The notes under the pieces: generated by a model
What the model was told of the DNA's origin: nothing
The model's database searches: none
Seen by the model: the letters and a program-made list of their open reading frames with translations, nothing else
Assembly (NCBI GenBank): GCA_902775835.1
Contig: CACYNZ010000018.1
Span: forward strand, 1-19,557
From: an uncultured Eubacteriales bacterium
GTDB taxonomy: Bacteria; Bacillota_A; Clostridia; Christensenellales; Aristaeellaceae
Reading direction: 5' to 3'
Length of the DNA stretch: 19,557 bases
Program-made: the position numbers and the translations under genes
Shown: piece by piece, positions 1 to 7,502 of the stretch
Layout of the letters: each line of letters begins with the position of its first letter
Numbering within the stretch: the first letter of the stretch is position 1

Positions 1-539
1 TGAATCTCCCGGCCCCGCGCCTGGAGGAGATCGGGCTGCAGCTCGGCGCGGATGTGCCTTTCTGCCTGCGCGGCGGGTTCTGCCGGGTCGGCGGCATCGG
101 CGAGGCGCTGACACCCCTGGGCCATGCGCCCGAATACCTGCTGCTGGTCATCCAGCCCTGCGGCGGGCTCTCCACCGGCACCGTGTTCGGCGCCTATCAC
201 GCAGCGTCCGGCATCTCGCATCCGGACATGAAGGATCTCATTCCCAGGATTCAGTCCGGAAAACCGGGCAGTTTGCCGGTGCACCCGGGCAATGTGCTTG
301 AGCAGGCCAGTCTGCCCATGGCCCCGGAGATCGGCGATGCGGTGGATTTTCTCATCTCGTGCGGTGCGGTGTGCGCCCAGATGTCCGGCTCCGGCTCCGC
401 CGTCTTCGGTGTCTTTGACGGACCCGATGCGCGCCAGCGGGCCCATGAGGCCGCCCTGCAGCGCTGGCAGGGCGTCTGGATGTGTGAAACCTGCGAAAAG
501 CCTGTGCATTTCGTTTCGGAAAGCGGCGTTCCGGATTAA
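1..539 (+). CDS. ispE: 4-(cytidine 5'-diphospho)-2-C-methyl-D-erythritol kinase, 3' part (5' end outside window)
   Basis: IspE phosphorylates CDP-methylerythritol at the 2-hydroxyl with ATP, a cytosolic step of the MEP pathway to isoprenoids. Only the C-terminal part is present. The reading frame is open from the first bases (codons begin at base 3), so the gene starts upstream of the window and the ATG at 54 is internal. Near the start I see the family block LGADVPFCLRGG followed by GIGE, and near the end the GHMP-kinase glycine motif MSGSGSAVFGVF. The ATP-binding GHMP motif would lie upstream and cannot be checked. The gene ends in TAA at 537-539, about 45 bp before the promoter of the next unit, so it closes an upstream operon. 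A weak hairpin at 552-568 is the only terminator candidate. Confidence 0.93.
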   Translation, partial: NLPAPRLEEIGLQLGADVPFCLRGGFCRVGGIGEALTPLGHAPEYLLLVIQPCGGLSTGTVFGAYHAASGISHPDMKDLIPRIQSGKPGSLPVHPGNVLEQASLPMAPEIGDAVDFLISCGAVCAQMSGSGSAVFGVFDGPDARQRAHEAALQRWQGVWMCETCEKPVHFVSESGVPD

Positions 540-583
540 TGGAATTCTCATGGAATCCTAGTGATTCCCTTGCTTTGCGCGCC

Positions 584-612
584 TTGTGTGGGCCTTTCCT
601 TTGTGCTATCAT
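584..612 (+). promoter_or_regulatory. Sigma-A-type promoter for xpaC-telA
   Basis: A -35 box TTGTGT (584-589) and a -10 box TATCAT (607-612) are separated by 17 bp. The -10 context GTGCTATCAT is the same as in the promoter ahead of the T-box at 17154-17183. The predicted start lies about 45 bases before the xpaC start codon. A small hairpin (GCGAT/ATCGC, 622-634) sits in the leader. Confidence 0.6.
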
Positions 613-665
613 ATCCGTGTTGCGATTCAATCGCTTCATTCAATTACCCGCAGGAGGACACACGC

Positions 666-1475
666 ATGAGCGAGAATTCCAAGGACGGTAAGAAAAAGGG
701 AAGCAGCAAGGCCGTCGGTCTGGCCATCGGCGCTGTGGTACTGACCTCCATTTTCGGGGTATCTGTTCCGCTGGTCATCCTCATCGGCGCAGGTGCTTTC
801 GGCATCGGCAAGCTGGTGGGCATCATGAGCCAGCCGCTGGACCTGACCACGCACAACCGTCAGGACCGGCAGAAGCAGGAAGTGGAAGATCTCCGGATGA
901 GCGGTGACGCGGAAGCCGACCCGGTCATTACCAAGGGGCAGGAAATGCTCAGGGAAATCCGGGCAGCCAATGACGCCATTCCGGACCCGGGCCTTTCCCG
1001 GCAGATGGATCAGCTGGAGGAACTGTGCGTGCAGATTTTCCGCACGGTTTCCGAAAAGCCTTCCAAGGCGCCCCAGATCCGCAAGTTCATGAATTATTAC
1101 CTGCCCACCACTCTGAAAATGCTCAACAGCTACCGCACCATGCAGGACCGCGGTGTTTCCAGCCAGAATCTTTCGGAAGCGCGCAGAACGCTTTCCCGCG
1201 GCATGGACATGATCCTCACGGCCTGCCAGAAGCAGCTGGACAATCTGTACAAGGACACCATCCTGGATGTATCCACGGATATCGACGTTCTGGAGCAGAT
1301 GCTCAAGCGGGACGGATTCACGGACTCCGCCTTCGAGGACAGCCATGTTTCCGAGACCGCGCGCACGGCCGCTGCCGCGCAGATGGGCGCCTCTTCCGTT
1401 CCCACCATTCATACCCCTGACATGGATGAGGAAGAAGATTTCCATTCGTATTATTCCAGCAAAAAACAGAAATGA
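666..1475 (+). CDS. xpaC: XpaC-like membrane protein (5-bromo-4-chloroindolyl phosphate hydrolysis family)
   Basis: This 269-residue protein resembles the XpaC family (PF10112), whose members are typically encoded next to TelA proteins. The biochemical role is not established; the family name comes from an indicator-substrate phenotype. The N-terminus is short and Lys/Ser-rich, followed by a hydrophobic stretch at about residues 16-55 that could form two membrane helices. The rest is a charged, helical cytoplasmic domain with a C-terminal acidic tail. ATG at 666 is chosen because AGGAGGA lies just upstream; an upstream in-frame ATG at 561 precedes the promoter -10 and has no ribosome binding site. 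telA follows after 24 bases with its own strong Shine-Dalgarno site, so the two are almost certainly one transcript. The family call rests on fold-level resemblance plus the telA neighbour. Confidence 0.8.
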   Translation: MSENSKDGKKKGSSKAVGLAIGAVVLTSIFGVSVPLVILIGAGAFGIGKLVGIMSQPLDLTTHNRQDRQKQEVEDLRMSGDAEADPVITKGQEMLREIRAANDAIPDPGLSRQMDQLEELCVQIFRTVSEKPSKAPQIRKFMNYYLPTTLKMLNSYRTMQDRGVSSQNLSEARRTLSRGMDMILTACQKQLDNLYKDTILDVSTDIDVLEQMLKRDGFTDSAFEDSHVSETARTAAAAQMGASSVPTIHTPDMDEEEDFHSYYSSKKQK

Positions 1476-1499
1476 CATTGACAGAAGGAGGAACCCGCC

Positions 1500-2663
1500 A
1501 TGCCTGAAAGCATGCCCATGCTCAGTCTGACCCCCGAAGTTCCGGATCCGGTTCAGGAAACCCCGCAGGAATCCATTCAGCAGAAGCCGGAAAGCAAGGA
1601 AACCGTATCCACCAGCTATGAAGCCCCCAGCCTGGACAATTCCCAGCTCACTGACGCAGAGCGCCAGGCCATTGAGGACTTCATCGGCAAGCTGGATGTC
1701 ACCAATCCTGACCATGTGCTTCTCTTCGGTGCGGAGGCCCAGAAAAAGGTGGCCAGTTTCTCCGACACCGCCCTGGAAGCGGTCAAGACCCAGGAAACCG
1801 GCGAGGTCGGCGACATGCTGGTCAAGCTGGTGACCGAGCTGAAGGGCTTTGACGCGGACGCCGAGCCCAAGGGCCTGCGCAGACTGTTCTCCAAGCCCGT
1901 GGATGCCATGGAAAGAATGAAGGCGCAGTACAGCAAGGTCAACACCAATGTGGAGAACATCGCGGATTCCCTGGAAAACTATCAGGCGCAGCTGCTCAAG
2001 GATGTGGCCATGTTTGACCGCCTCTATGATCAGAACAGCCGCTACTTCCGGGAACTCACCCTGTACATCATTGCCGGCGATGAGTATCTCCGCCGCATCC
2101 GCGCGGGACAGCTCAAGGAACTGCAGGACAAGGCTGCCGCCTCCGGAGATGCCATGGACGCCCAGAAGGCCAATGATCTGGCCGCGGAATGCGACCGCCT
2201 GGAAAAGAAACTCTACGATCTGAAGCTGACGCGTCAGGTGTCCATGCAGATGGCCCCGCAGATCCGCCTGCTCCAGAACAATGACAGCCTGCTGGTGGAG
2301 CGCATCCAGTCCACCCTGTCCAACACCCTGCCGCTCTGGAAGAGCCAGATGGTGCTTGCGCTGGGTCTGCAGCACTCCCAGGATGCACTCAAGGCCCAGA
2401 GCGCGGTGACCAACATGACCAATGAACTGCTGAAGAAGAATGCTGAAAAGCTGAAGCTTGGCACGGTGGAAACCGCACGCGAAGCCGAGCGCGGCATCAT
2501 TGATATCGAAACCCTGGTGCAGACCAATCAGAGCCTGATCGACACTATCAATGAAGTGGTTGCCATCCAGCGTGACGGCCACAACAAGCGCATTGAAGCC
2601 GAGAAGCAGCTCTACCAGATGGAAGCACAGCTCAAACAGAAACTCCTCGAGACCAAATCCTGA
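1500..2663 (+). CDS. telA: TelA-family toxic anion resistance protein
   Basis: The 387-residue product matches the TelA family (PF05816) in length, in its mostly helical make-up and in characteristic stretches such as QAQLLKDVAMFDRLYDQN and the IRLLQNNDSLLVERIQSTL-type segment. Family members are linked to tellurite and other toxic-anion or cell-envelope stress resistance, but the mechanism is unknown and they are also common in genomes with no tellurite exposure. The N-terminal ~45 residues are Pro/Glu/Ser-rich and probably disordered. There is no signal peptide or membrane segment, so it should be cytoplasmic, possibly recruited to the membrane by the co-transcribed XpaC. ATG 1500 follows AGGAGG closely. 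A strong hairpin terminator begins eight bases after the stop codon and closes the xpaC-telA unit. Confidence 0.9.
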   Translation: MPESMPMLSLTPEVPDPVQETPQESIQQKPESKETVSTSYEAPSLDNSQLTDAERQAIEDFIGKLDVTNPDHVLLFGAEAQKKVASFSDTALEAVKTQETGEVGDMLVKLVTELKGFDADAEPKGLRRLFSKPVDAMERMKAQYSKVNTNVENIADSLENYQAQLLKDVAMFDRLYDQNSRYFRELTLYIIAGDEYLRRIRAGQLKELQDKAAASGDAMDAQKANDLAAECDRLEKKLYDLKLTRQVSMQMAPQIRLLQNNDSLLVERIQSTLSNTLPLWKSQMVLALGLQHSQDALKAQSAVTNMTNELLKKNAEKLKLGTVETAREAERGIIDIETLVQTNQSLIDTINEVVAIQRDGHNKRIEAEKQLYQMEAQLKQKLLETKS

Positions 2664-2671
2664 TGATGATT

Positions 2672-2697
2672 GCCGGGCATGCTCGTGCCCGGCTTTT
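2672..2697 (+). terminator. Intrinsic terminator after telA
   Basis: A perfect 8-bp stem (GCCGGGCA 2672-2679, TGCCCGGC 2686-2693) with a 6-base loop is followed by TTTTCGTT. The U-tract is short and interrupted, so read-through into coaE, which starts only 22 bases later, is plausible. Confidence 0.75.
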
Positions 2698-2719
2698 CGT
2701 TCTGTCCGGGAGGATTGCT

Positions 2720-3343
2720 ATGATCATACTCGGTCTTACCGGAGGCATCGCCTGCGGCAAAACCACCGTGGCGGATACGCTCCGGAACCTCGGCGCCGCT
2801 GTTGTGGACGGAGACGCGATCTCGCATGCCATGACCGCCCCGGGCGGTCCGGCACTCCCCGCCATCCGCGAATCTTTCGGCGATGACATGTTTGACAGTG
2901 AAGGCCGGCTGATCCGCAGCCGGCTGGCCGGCGTGGTGTTCAGTGATCCTGCGGCCCTGGAAACGCTCAATTCCGTGATGCAGCCCATGATCCGGGAAGA
3001 AATCCTGCGCCAGATCCGTTGGAACAGCGAAAAGAACTTTCCCGTCTGCGTGCTGGACATGCCGCTGCTCTTTGAGGAGCATCTGGACCGGCTCTGCGAT
3101 CTCGTATGGTGCGTATACCTGGACCGGGAAACCCAGATCCGGCGGCTCACGGAGCGCGATGGCTGCACCCGTGACCAGGCGCTTTCCCGGATCGCCTCCC
3201 AGATGAGCACCGAGGAGAAGGCTGCCCGTTCCCAGCTCGTGATCAGCACGCAGGGGACCATGGAAGAAACACGCCGGCTGACGGAGGATGCATACCATCA
3301 GCTGTGTGCCCAGGGAGGAATGGATCATGTCGGAACCCATTGA
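2720..3343 (+). CDS. coaE: Dephospho-CoA kinase
   Basis: CoaE phosphorylates the 3'-hydroxyl of dephospho-CoA with ATP, the last step of coenzyme A synthesis, in the cytosol. The 207-residue protein begins with a P-loop, GGIACGKTT (residues 8-16). It continues with a VVDGDAISH block, where the acidic residues normally contact substrate, and the DMPLLFE block typical of the family. Length is normal for CoaE. ATG 2720 is preferred because GGGAGG lies just upstream and the P-loop must be near the N-terminus; an in-frame ATG at 2663 overlaps the telA stop and the terminator. The end of coaE overlaps the start of the next gene by 17 bases, implying translational coupling. There is no room for a promoter between the telA terminator and coaE. 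Confidence 0.95.
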   Translation: MIILGLTGGIACGKTTVADTLRNLGAAVVDGDAISHAMTAPGGPALPAIRESFGDDMFDSEGRLIRSRLAGVVFSDPAALETLNSVMQPMIREEILRQIRWNSEKNFPVCVLDMPLLFEEHLDRLCDLVWCVYLDRETQIRRLTERDGCTRDQALSRIASQMSTEEKAARSQLVISTQGTMEETRRLTEDAYHQLCAQGGMDHVGTH

Positions 3344-4277
3344 GCGCCACCGCCGCTCCGGCAGGAATCAGGCTTCTTCCATGCCGCCAGCAGCTTCCGC
3401 CGCGGAAAGCGCGGCCGTGCAGCCGGAACAGATCCCTGCTGCCCCGGCAGCGCCTGCGGAAGCGGTCCAGGCGCAGCACAGGGCTGTCCCATCACCCGCG
3501 CCTGAAGCCCCGGCGTCCCGGCCTGCGCCGTCAGGTACGCCCGGCGTCCGCCGCGCATCCCAGGCAAGACGCAGCATCCAGGAAACCCGCAGCGACACTG
3601 CGCCTGTCAGGGACAGGGAAGTGCAGCGGATGCCGCTCTGGCTCATGATTTCCCTCGGGGTCATGCTTCTTGTCTGCCTTGGCCTGTTCGCCTCCACGCA
3701 GTTCATGAACGCGTATCTGAACCGTCAGGAGCAGGAGCGCCAGGCCCAGCATGAAGCCCTGCTGCGCGCGCATCCGCTTCAGTACACGGACCTGATCGAG
3801 AAATACGCGGGCATGTACAACCTGGAGCCCGGGTACGTGGCTGCCATCATCCTCAATGAAAGCAGCTACCAGCCCCATGCCGAGTCCGGGGTCGGCGCCC
3901 GCGGACTCATGCAGCTCATGGAGGATACCGCAGGCTGGATCGCCCGGCGCATCGGGGACAGCAGCTATGCCTTTGACCGGCTCTGGGAGCCCGAAACCAA
4001 TATCCGCTACGGCTGCTGGTACCTCAATTACCTGTCCGGTCTGTTCGGCGGCGATCCCGTATGTGTCACCAGCGCCTACCACGCCGGCCAGGGCACCGTC
4101 ACCGGATGGCTCCTGGACCCCCGCTGGTCCTCCGATGGCATCACGCTGAACCTCGATACCATGCCTGAAGGCCCCACCAAAATCTACGCAGGAAGGGTTA
4201 CCAAGGATTATGCGATCTATGACGCGCTGTATTTCCATCATCTTAACGCTCTGCCTGATCCTGGCAGCGATACCTGA
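3327..4277 (+). CDS. Membrane-anchored lytic transglycosylase (SLT domain)
   Basis: The 316-residue protein has three parts. Residues 1-100 are rich in Ala, Pro, Gln and Arg and should be a disordered cytoplasmic tail. Residues about 103-126 (WLMISLGVMLLVCLGLF) form one membrane helix. From about residue 150 comes an extracellular SLT/goose-lysozyme-like domain: ILNESSYQP with the likely catalytic Glu178, then GLMQLMEDTA, an NIRYG block and SAYHAGQGTV. These are the standard SLT family motifs. Such enzymes cleave the glycan strand of peptidoglycan non-hydrolytically. The start ATG 3327 has GGGAGG eight bases upstream. The 3' end overlaps the next gene, a peptide-type binding protein, by about 59 bases. 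The order of coaE then an SLT enzyme is familiar from other Clostridia. Confidence 0.9.
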   Translation: MSEPIERHRRSGRNQASSMPPAASAAESAAVQPEQIPAAPAAPAEAVQAQHRAVPSPAPEAPASRPAPSGTPGVRRASQARRSIQETRSDTAPVRDREVQRMPLWLMISLGVMLLVCLGLFASTQFMNAYLNRQEQERQAQHEALLRAHPLQYTDLIEKYAGMYNLEPGYVAAIILNESSYQPHAESGVGARGLMQLMEDTAGWIARRIGDSSYAFDRLWEPETNIRYGCWYLNYLSGLFGGDPVCVTSAYHAGQGTVTGWLLDPRWSSDGITLNLDTMPEGPTKIYAGRVTKDYAIYDALYFHHLNALPDPGSDT

Positions 4278-5799
4278 GGCTCACGCATCCAATGTGGAGC
4301 AGTCGCTGGTGGTCGGCATCCAGTCCAACAAGACGGCCCGGATCCGGCCCCTGGATCCCGAAGAGCGGGATTTCCTGAGCGTGTACGACCTGATGTATGA
4401 GAGTCTTGTGGTCATTGACGACAACTACATGCCCCAGCCCGGCCTGGCGGAGAGCTGGGAGGTTTCCCCCAACGGCAGGACATGGACGTTCAAGCTTCGC
4501 TCCGGGATTACCTTTCATGACGGTTCACCGCTTCGGGCAGATGACGTGGTTGCCACCATGCAGTATATCCTGAACCGCGCCGGTGATGAGGTCAGCGCAA
4601 ACCGCGGCTATTACCGGAATCTCAAGTATTTCGTGTCCGGCGTGTCCTGCACGCCCAGTACCGAGCAGAGCCCGAGTCTCACCGTGGTGGTCAAGGCTGA
4701 GCGCCCCTATTTCGGCCTGCTCTATGCCATGACCTTCCCCGTGCTGCCCGCCGCCTATGTGGAGCAGGACAACCCGCCCGGAACCGGCGCCTACAGAATC
4801 CGTTCCTTCGAGCCCGGGCAGTCCATTACCCTGCAGCGCTATACCGGCTGGTGGAAGACGGCACCTCAGGTGGAATCCATCTACTTCATGTGCAATCAGA
4901 ATCCCAGGGATGTCATTGAGGACTACGAGTACGCGCGCGTGGAAACCATCTTCACGCGTTCCATTGCCGCCGCCCAGTACCGGAGCGGCACCGGCTCCCT
5001 CGCCATATCCAGCCGCACGAACCAGCTGGAAGTCCTTCTGATGAACCATTCCTCATCAAGGCTTGCTGACATCCGGGTGCGCAAGGCCATCCGCATGGTG
5101 GTGGACCCGGACAGCATTGCCGGCAGCGTCTATATGGGCATGGTCACGCGTACGGACTTCCCGTTCATTCCCGGCACATGGACCTATAACGACGCGCTGG
5201 AGAGCACGTTCACCCAGAACCTCAGCGAGGCAAGAAAGCTTCTGGAGGAAGCCGGATGGGGCGACAGCAATCAGGACGGATACCTGGACCGCCTGAACGA
5301 GGAGGATCCCACGCAGCTCGTGGAGTTCAACCTGAATCTCTACGTCTACGAGGAACCGGACAATGACGTGCGCATCGAAGCCGCCAACATGATCCAGGAA
5401 CAGCTGGCGCAGGTGGGCATTATCGTCAACATCACCACCATGACCTTCACCGGCATCCAGGAGAAGCTGGACGCGGGTTCCTTCAATCTCGCCCTGGTCT
5501 CCTTCGCCATGGACCCCTGCCCCGATCCCGGGTTCATGCTCATGACCGGAAACACGGGCAATTACGGACGCTACCGTTCCAACCAGATGACGGATCTGTT
5601 CAAGCAGCTGCGCACATGCACGGAGCAGAACGAATACAGGCAGAAGCTCATGGAAATCCAGCAGACCTTTGCCGAAGACTGTCCCTTTATCTGCCTGTAC
5701 TACCGCAACGGCGTGATCCTGACGCGCAGGATGTACACGGTTCTGCGTGATATCCGGGAAGGCCAGCTGCTGCGCGGCATTGAAGCCTTCCACCCCTGA
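4219..5799 (+). CDS. Oligopeptide-type ABC transporter substrate-binding protein (SBP family 5), orphan
   Basis: This ~526-residue protein belongs to the DppA/OppA-like family 5 of solute-binding proteins. Visible hallmarks are YDLMYESLVVIDDNYMPQ, LAESWEVS, TWTFKLRSGITFHDG and the later LRKAIRMVVD-like block with EARKLLEEAGW. The N-terminus is a signal peptide (MTRCISIILTLCLILAAIPEAHA) with a probable signal peptidase I site after AHA. No proper lipobox is visible, which is unusual for a binding protein in a single-membrane organism. No permease or ATPase gene is nearby, so its transporter is encoded elsewhere. ATG 4219 is preferred because AAGGA lies 11 bases upstream; ATG 4210 is an alternative adding three residues. 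The gene starts inside the 3' end of the lytic transglycosylase, which suggests a link to wall-derived peptides. That link is inference only. Confidence 0.87.
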   Translation: MTRCISIILTLCLILAAIPEAHASNVEQSLVVGIQSNKTARIRPLDPEERDFLSVYDLMYESLVVIDDNYMPQPGLAESWEVSPNGRTWTFKLRSGITFHDGSPLRADDVVATMQYILNRAGDEVSANRGYYRNLKYFVSGVSCTPSTEQSPSLTVVVKAERPYFGLLYAMTFPVLPAAYVEQDNPPGTGAYRIRSFEPGQSITLQRYTGWWKTAPQVESIYFMCNQNPRDVIEDYEYARVETIFTRSIAAAQYRSGTGSLAISSRTNQLEVLLMNHSSSRLADIRVRKAIRMVVDPDSIAGSVYMGMVTRTDFPFIPGTWTYNDALESTFTQNLSEARKLLEEAGWGDSNQDGYLDRLNEEDPTQLVEFNLNLYVYEEPDNDVRIEAANMIQEQLAQVGIIVNITTMTFTGIQEKLDAGSFNLALVSFAMDPCPDPGFMLMTGNTGNYGRYRSNQMTDLFKQLRTCTEQNEYRQKLMEIQQTFAEDCPFICLYYRNGVILTRRMYTVLRDIREGQLLRGIEAFHP

Positions 5800-5822
5800 C
5801 AAAGACAAGGAGCTGATCATAC

Positions 5823-6764
5823 ATGGACTGGCAGGAAATCATTGTTCACACCACCACCCCCGCATCCGATGCCGTATCCGATCTTCTGACCCGCTGCGGC
5901 GCCACGGGCACCATGATTGAGGACCGTGCCGATGTGCCGGATCCCGACAAGCCCCACGGCTACTGGGAGCTGATTGACCCGGCGCTCATCGATTCCATGC
6001 CCGAGGACGTGCTCGTGCACGCCTGGCTGGAGCAGGACGCGGGTCTCGGAGAGCGCCTGAGCATGCTCAGCGAGCATCTGCGCGTGCTCAAGTCCCAGCT
6101 CGGCGATATGGCCGGAAGCCTGGAAACGGAAACCTTCCGCGTTGACGACCGCGACTGGTCCGAAGTCTGGAAGCGCTTCTACAAGCCCTTCCGCGCCGGA
6201 AAGCATCTGGTGGTAAAGCCCACCTGGGAACAGTATGACGCCCAGGAAGGCGATCTCATCATTGAGATGGACCCCGGCATGGCCTTCGGCAGCGGCACCC
6301 ACGAAACCACAGGCATGTGCCTGGAGCTTCTGGAAAGCGCCATGCAGCCCGGCGATGACGTGATTGACGTGGGCACCGGAAGCGGCATCCTGGCCATCGG
6401 CGCAGCGCGTCTCGGTGCCGGAAAGGTGCTGGCCATTGACATTGATGAGGACGCCGTGCGGGTTGCCCGGGAAAACATCGAGCGCAACGGCCTTTCCTCC
6501 GTCATTGACGCGGTCACCGGCAATCTTCTCGATGCCACGCTCGATGTCAGCTGCCGGGTCTGTGTGGCTAATATCATCGCGGACGTGATCATTTCCTTCG
6601 CTGCCCCGCTGAAGTCCCACATCCGTCCGGACGGCCTCTTCATCTGCTCCGGCATTATCCGCGAGCGCGAAGACGACGTGCGCACAGCGCTTCTGGATGC
6701 CGGATATGAGATCCTCACCTGTCTGCACCGCGGCGAGTGGGTGGCCTTCCTGTCCAGGAGGTAA
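5823..6764 (+). CDS. prmA: Ribosomal protein L11 methyltransferase
   Basis: PrmA transfers methyl groups from S-adenosylmethionine to ribosomal protein L11. The 313-residue length is normal. An N-terminal substrate-recruiting domain covers roughly residues 1-120. The class I methyltransferase domain follows, with GMAFGSGTHETT just ahead of motif I, DVGTGSGILAIG (Asp182 to about 193), the acidic motif II DIDEDAV, and VANIIADVI around Asn250, which together are diagnostic of PrmA. AAGGAG lies 10 bases before ATG 5823. The gene is 23 bases after the binding protein and two bases before rsmE, whose Shine-Dalgarno site is inside its last codons. The prmA-rsmE-mtaB order is a common Bacillota arrangement, often following dnaJ, which is absent here. 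Confidence 0.96.
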   Translation: MDWQEIIVHTTTPASDAVSDLLTRCGATGTMIEDRADVPDPDKPHGYWELIDPALIDSMPEDVLVHAWLEQDAGLGERLSMLSEHLRVLKSQLGDMAGSLETETFRVDDRDWSEVWKRFYKPFRAGKHLVVKPTWEQYDAQEGDLIIEMDPGMAFGSGTHETTGMCLELLESAMQPGDDVIDVGTGSGILAIGAARLGAGKVLAIDIDEDAVRVARENIERNGLSSVIDAVTGNLLDATLDVSCRVCVANIIADVIISFAAPLKSHIRPDGLFICSGIIREREDDVRTALLDAGYEILTCLHRGEWVAFLSRR

Positions 6765-6766
6765 GC

Positions 6767-7498
6767 ATGCACCGATTCTATGCTGATTCCGCAGCGGAAA
6801 ACGGATTCGTCTCCCTGGCCGCCGAGGACCGGAGCCATGCCCTGCGCGTGCTCCGCCTGCAGCCCGGGGACGAGATTGAAGTTTTTCTCAGCGGCCGGCG
6901 CTGGCGCGCCGAACTGACGGTCTGCCGGGAAGAAGAGGTGACGGCACGCCTGCTGGAAGCGTTGCCGGACACCGAGCCCAGACTTCAGGTGACGCTGTAC
7001 CAGGGCCTGCCCAAGGGCGAAAAAATGGAGCTCATCGTGCAGAAGGCTGTGGAGCTGGGCGTGCACCGTATCGTCCCCGTAGACATGCAGCGCTGCATCG
7101 TGCGCCTGGACGCGTCCGGAGCCCGGAAAAAGCAGGAGCGCTGGCAGAAGATCGCGCGCGAGGCCTGCAAGCAGAGCGGACGCGTCCGGGAGGTTCCCGT
7201 GGACCTTCCCCTTGCCTTCCCCGCCTTTCTCGAGTCCCTCGCAGCCGAGGAAGCGGTGCTCGTGCCCTGGGAGGAAGCCCGGGGCTGCAGCCTGCGCAGC
7301 TTCCACGACGCGCATCCGGACCTCACCCGTCTGGGCGTGGTCATCGGGCCGGAAGGCGGCATCGAAAAACGGGAAGTGGAGGCCATGCAGGCCGTGCATG
7401 CACAGCCGGTCACGCTGGGCCCGAGAATTCTGAGAACCGAGACCGCAGGCCTGTGTGCCATCAGTGCGCTCATGTGCCTGTGGGGCGAAATGGAGTGA
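6767..7498 (+). CDS. rsmE: 16S rRNA (uracil(1498)-N3)-methyltransferase
   Basis: RsmE methylates N3 of U1498 of 16S rRNA in the 30S subunit, using S-adenosylmethionine. The 243-residue protein begins with MHRFY and a PUA-like N-terminal domain (with DRSHALRVLRL). The C-terminal SPOUT knot domain shows QKAVELGV, then the cofactor-binding loops VVIGPEGGI (GPEGG at residues 194-198) and LGPRILRTETA. ATG 6767 is two bases beyond the prmA stop, with AGGAGG at the right distance; the in-frame ATG at 6737 lies inside prmA and would add non-family residues. The gene ends four bases before mtaB. Confidence 0.96.
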   Translation: MHRFYADSAAENGFVSLAAEDRSHALRVLRLQPGDEIEVFLSGRRWRAELTVCREEEVTARLLEALPDTEPRLQVTLYQGLPKGEKMELIVQKAVELGVHRIVPVDMQRCIVRLDASGARKKQERWQKIAREACKQSGRVREVPVDLPLAFPAFLESLAAEEAVLVPWEEARGCSLRSFHDAHPDLTRLGVVIGPEGGIEKREVEAMQAVHAQPVTLGPRILRTETAGLCAISALMCLWGEME

Positions 7499-7502
7499 AA
7501 TC

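Noticed and set aside
541..568. Repeated GGAAT/GATTCC bases after ispE as a terminator
   Set aside because: The best stem is only 6 bp (552-557 with 563-568) and the following bases are not a T-tract, so it is not listed as a terminator.
636..2582. A 648-codon open frame on the minus strand across xpaC and telA
   Set aside because: It is the antisense shadow of two well-supported genes. GC-rich third positions remove stop codons from the opposite strand, the product is low in recognisable motifs, and similar long minus-strand frames lie under many genes in this window.
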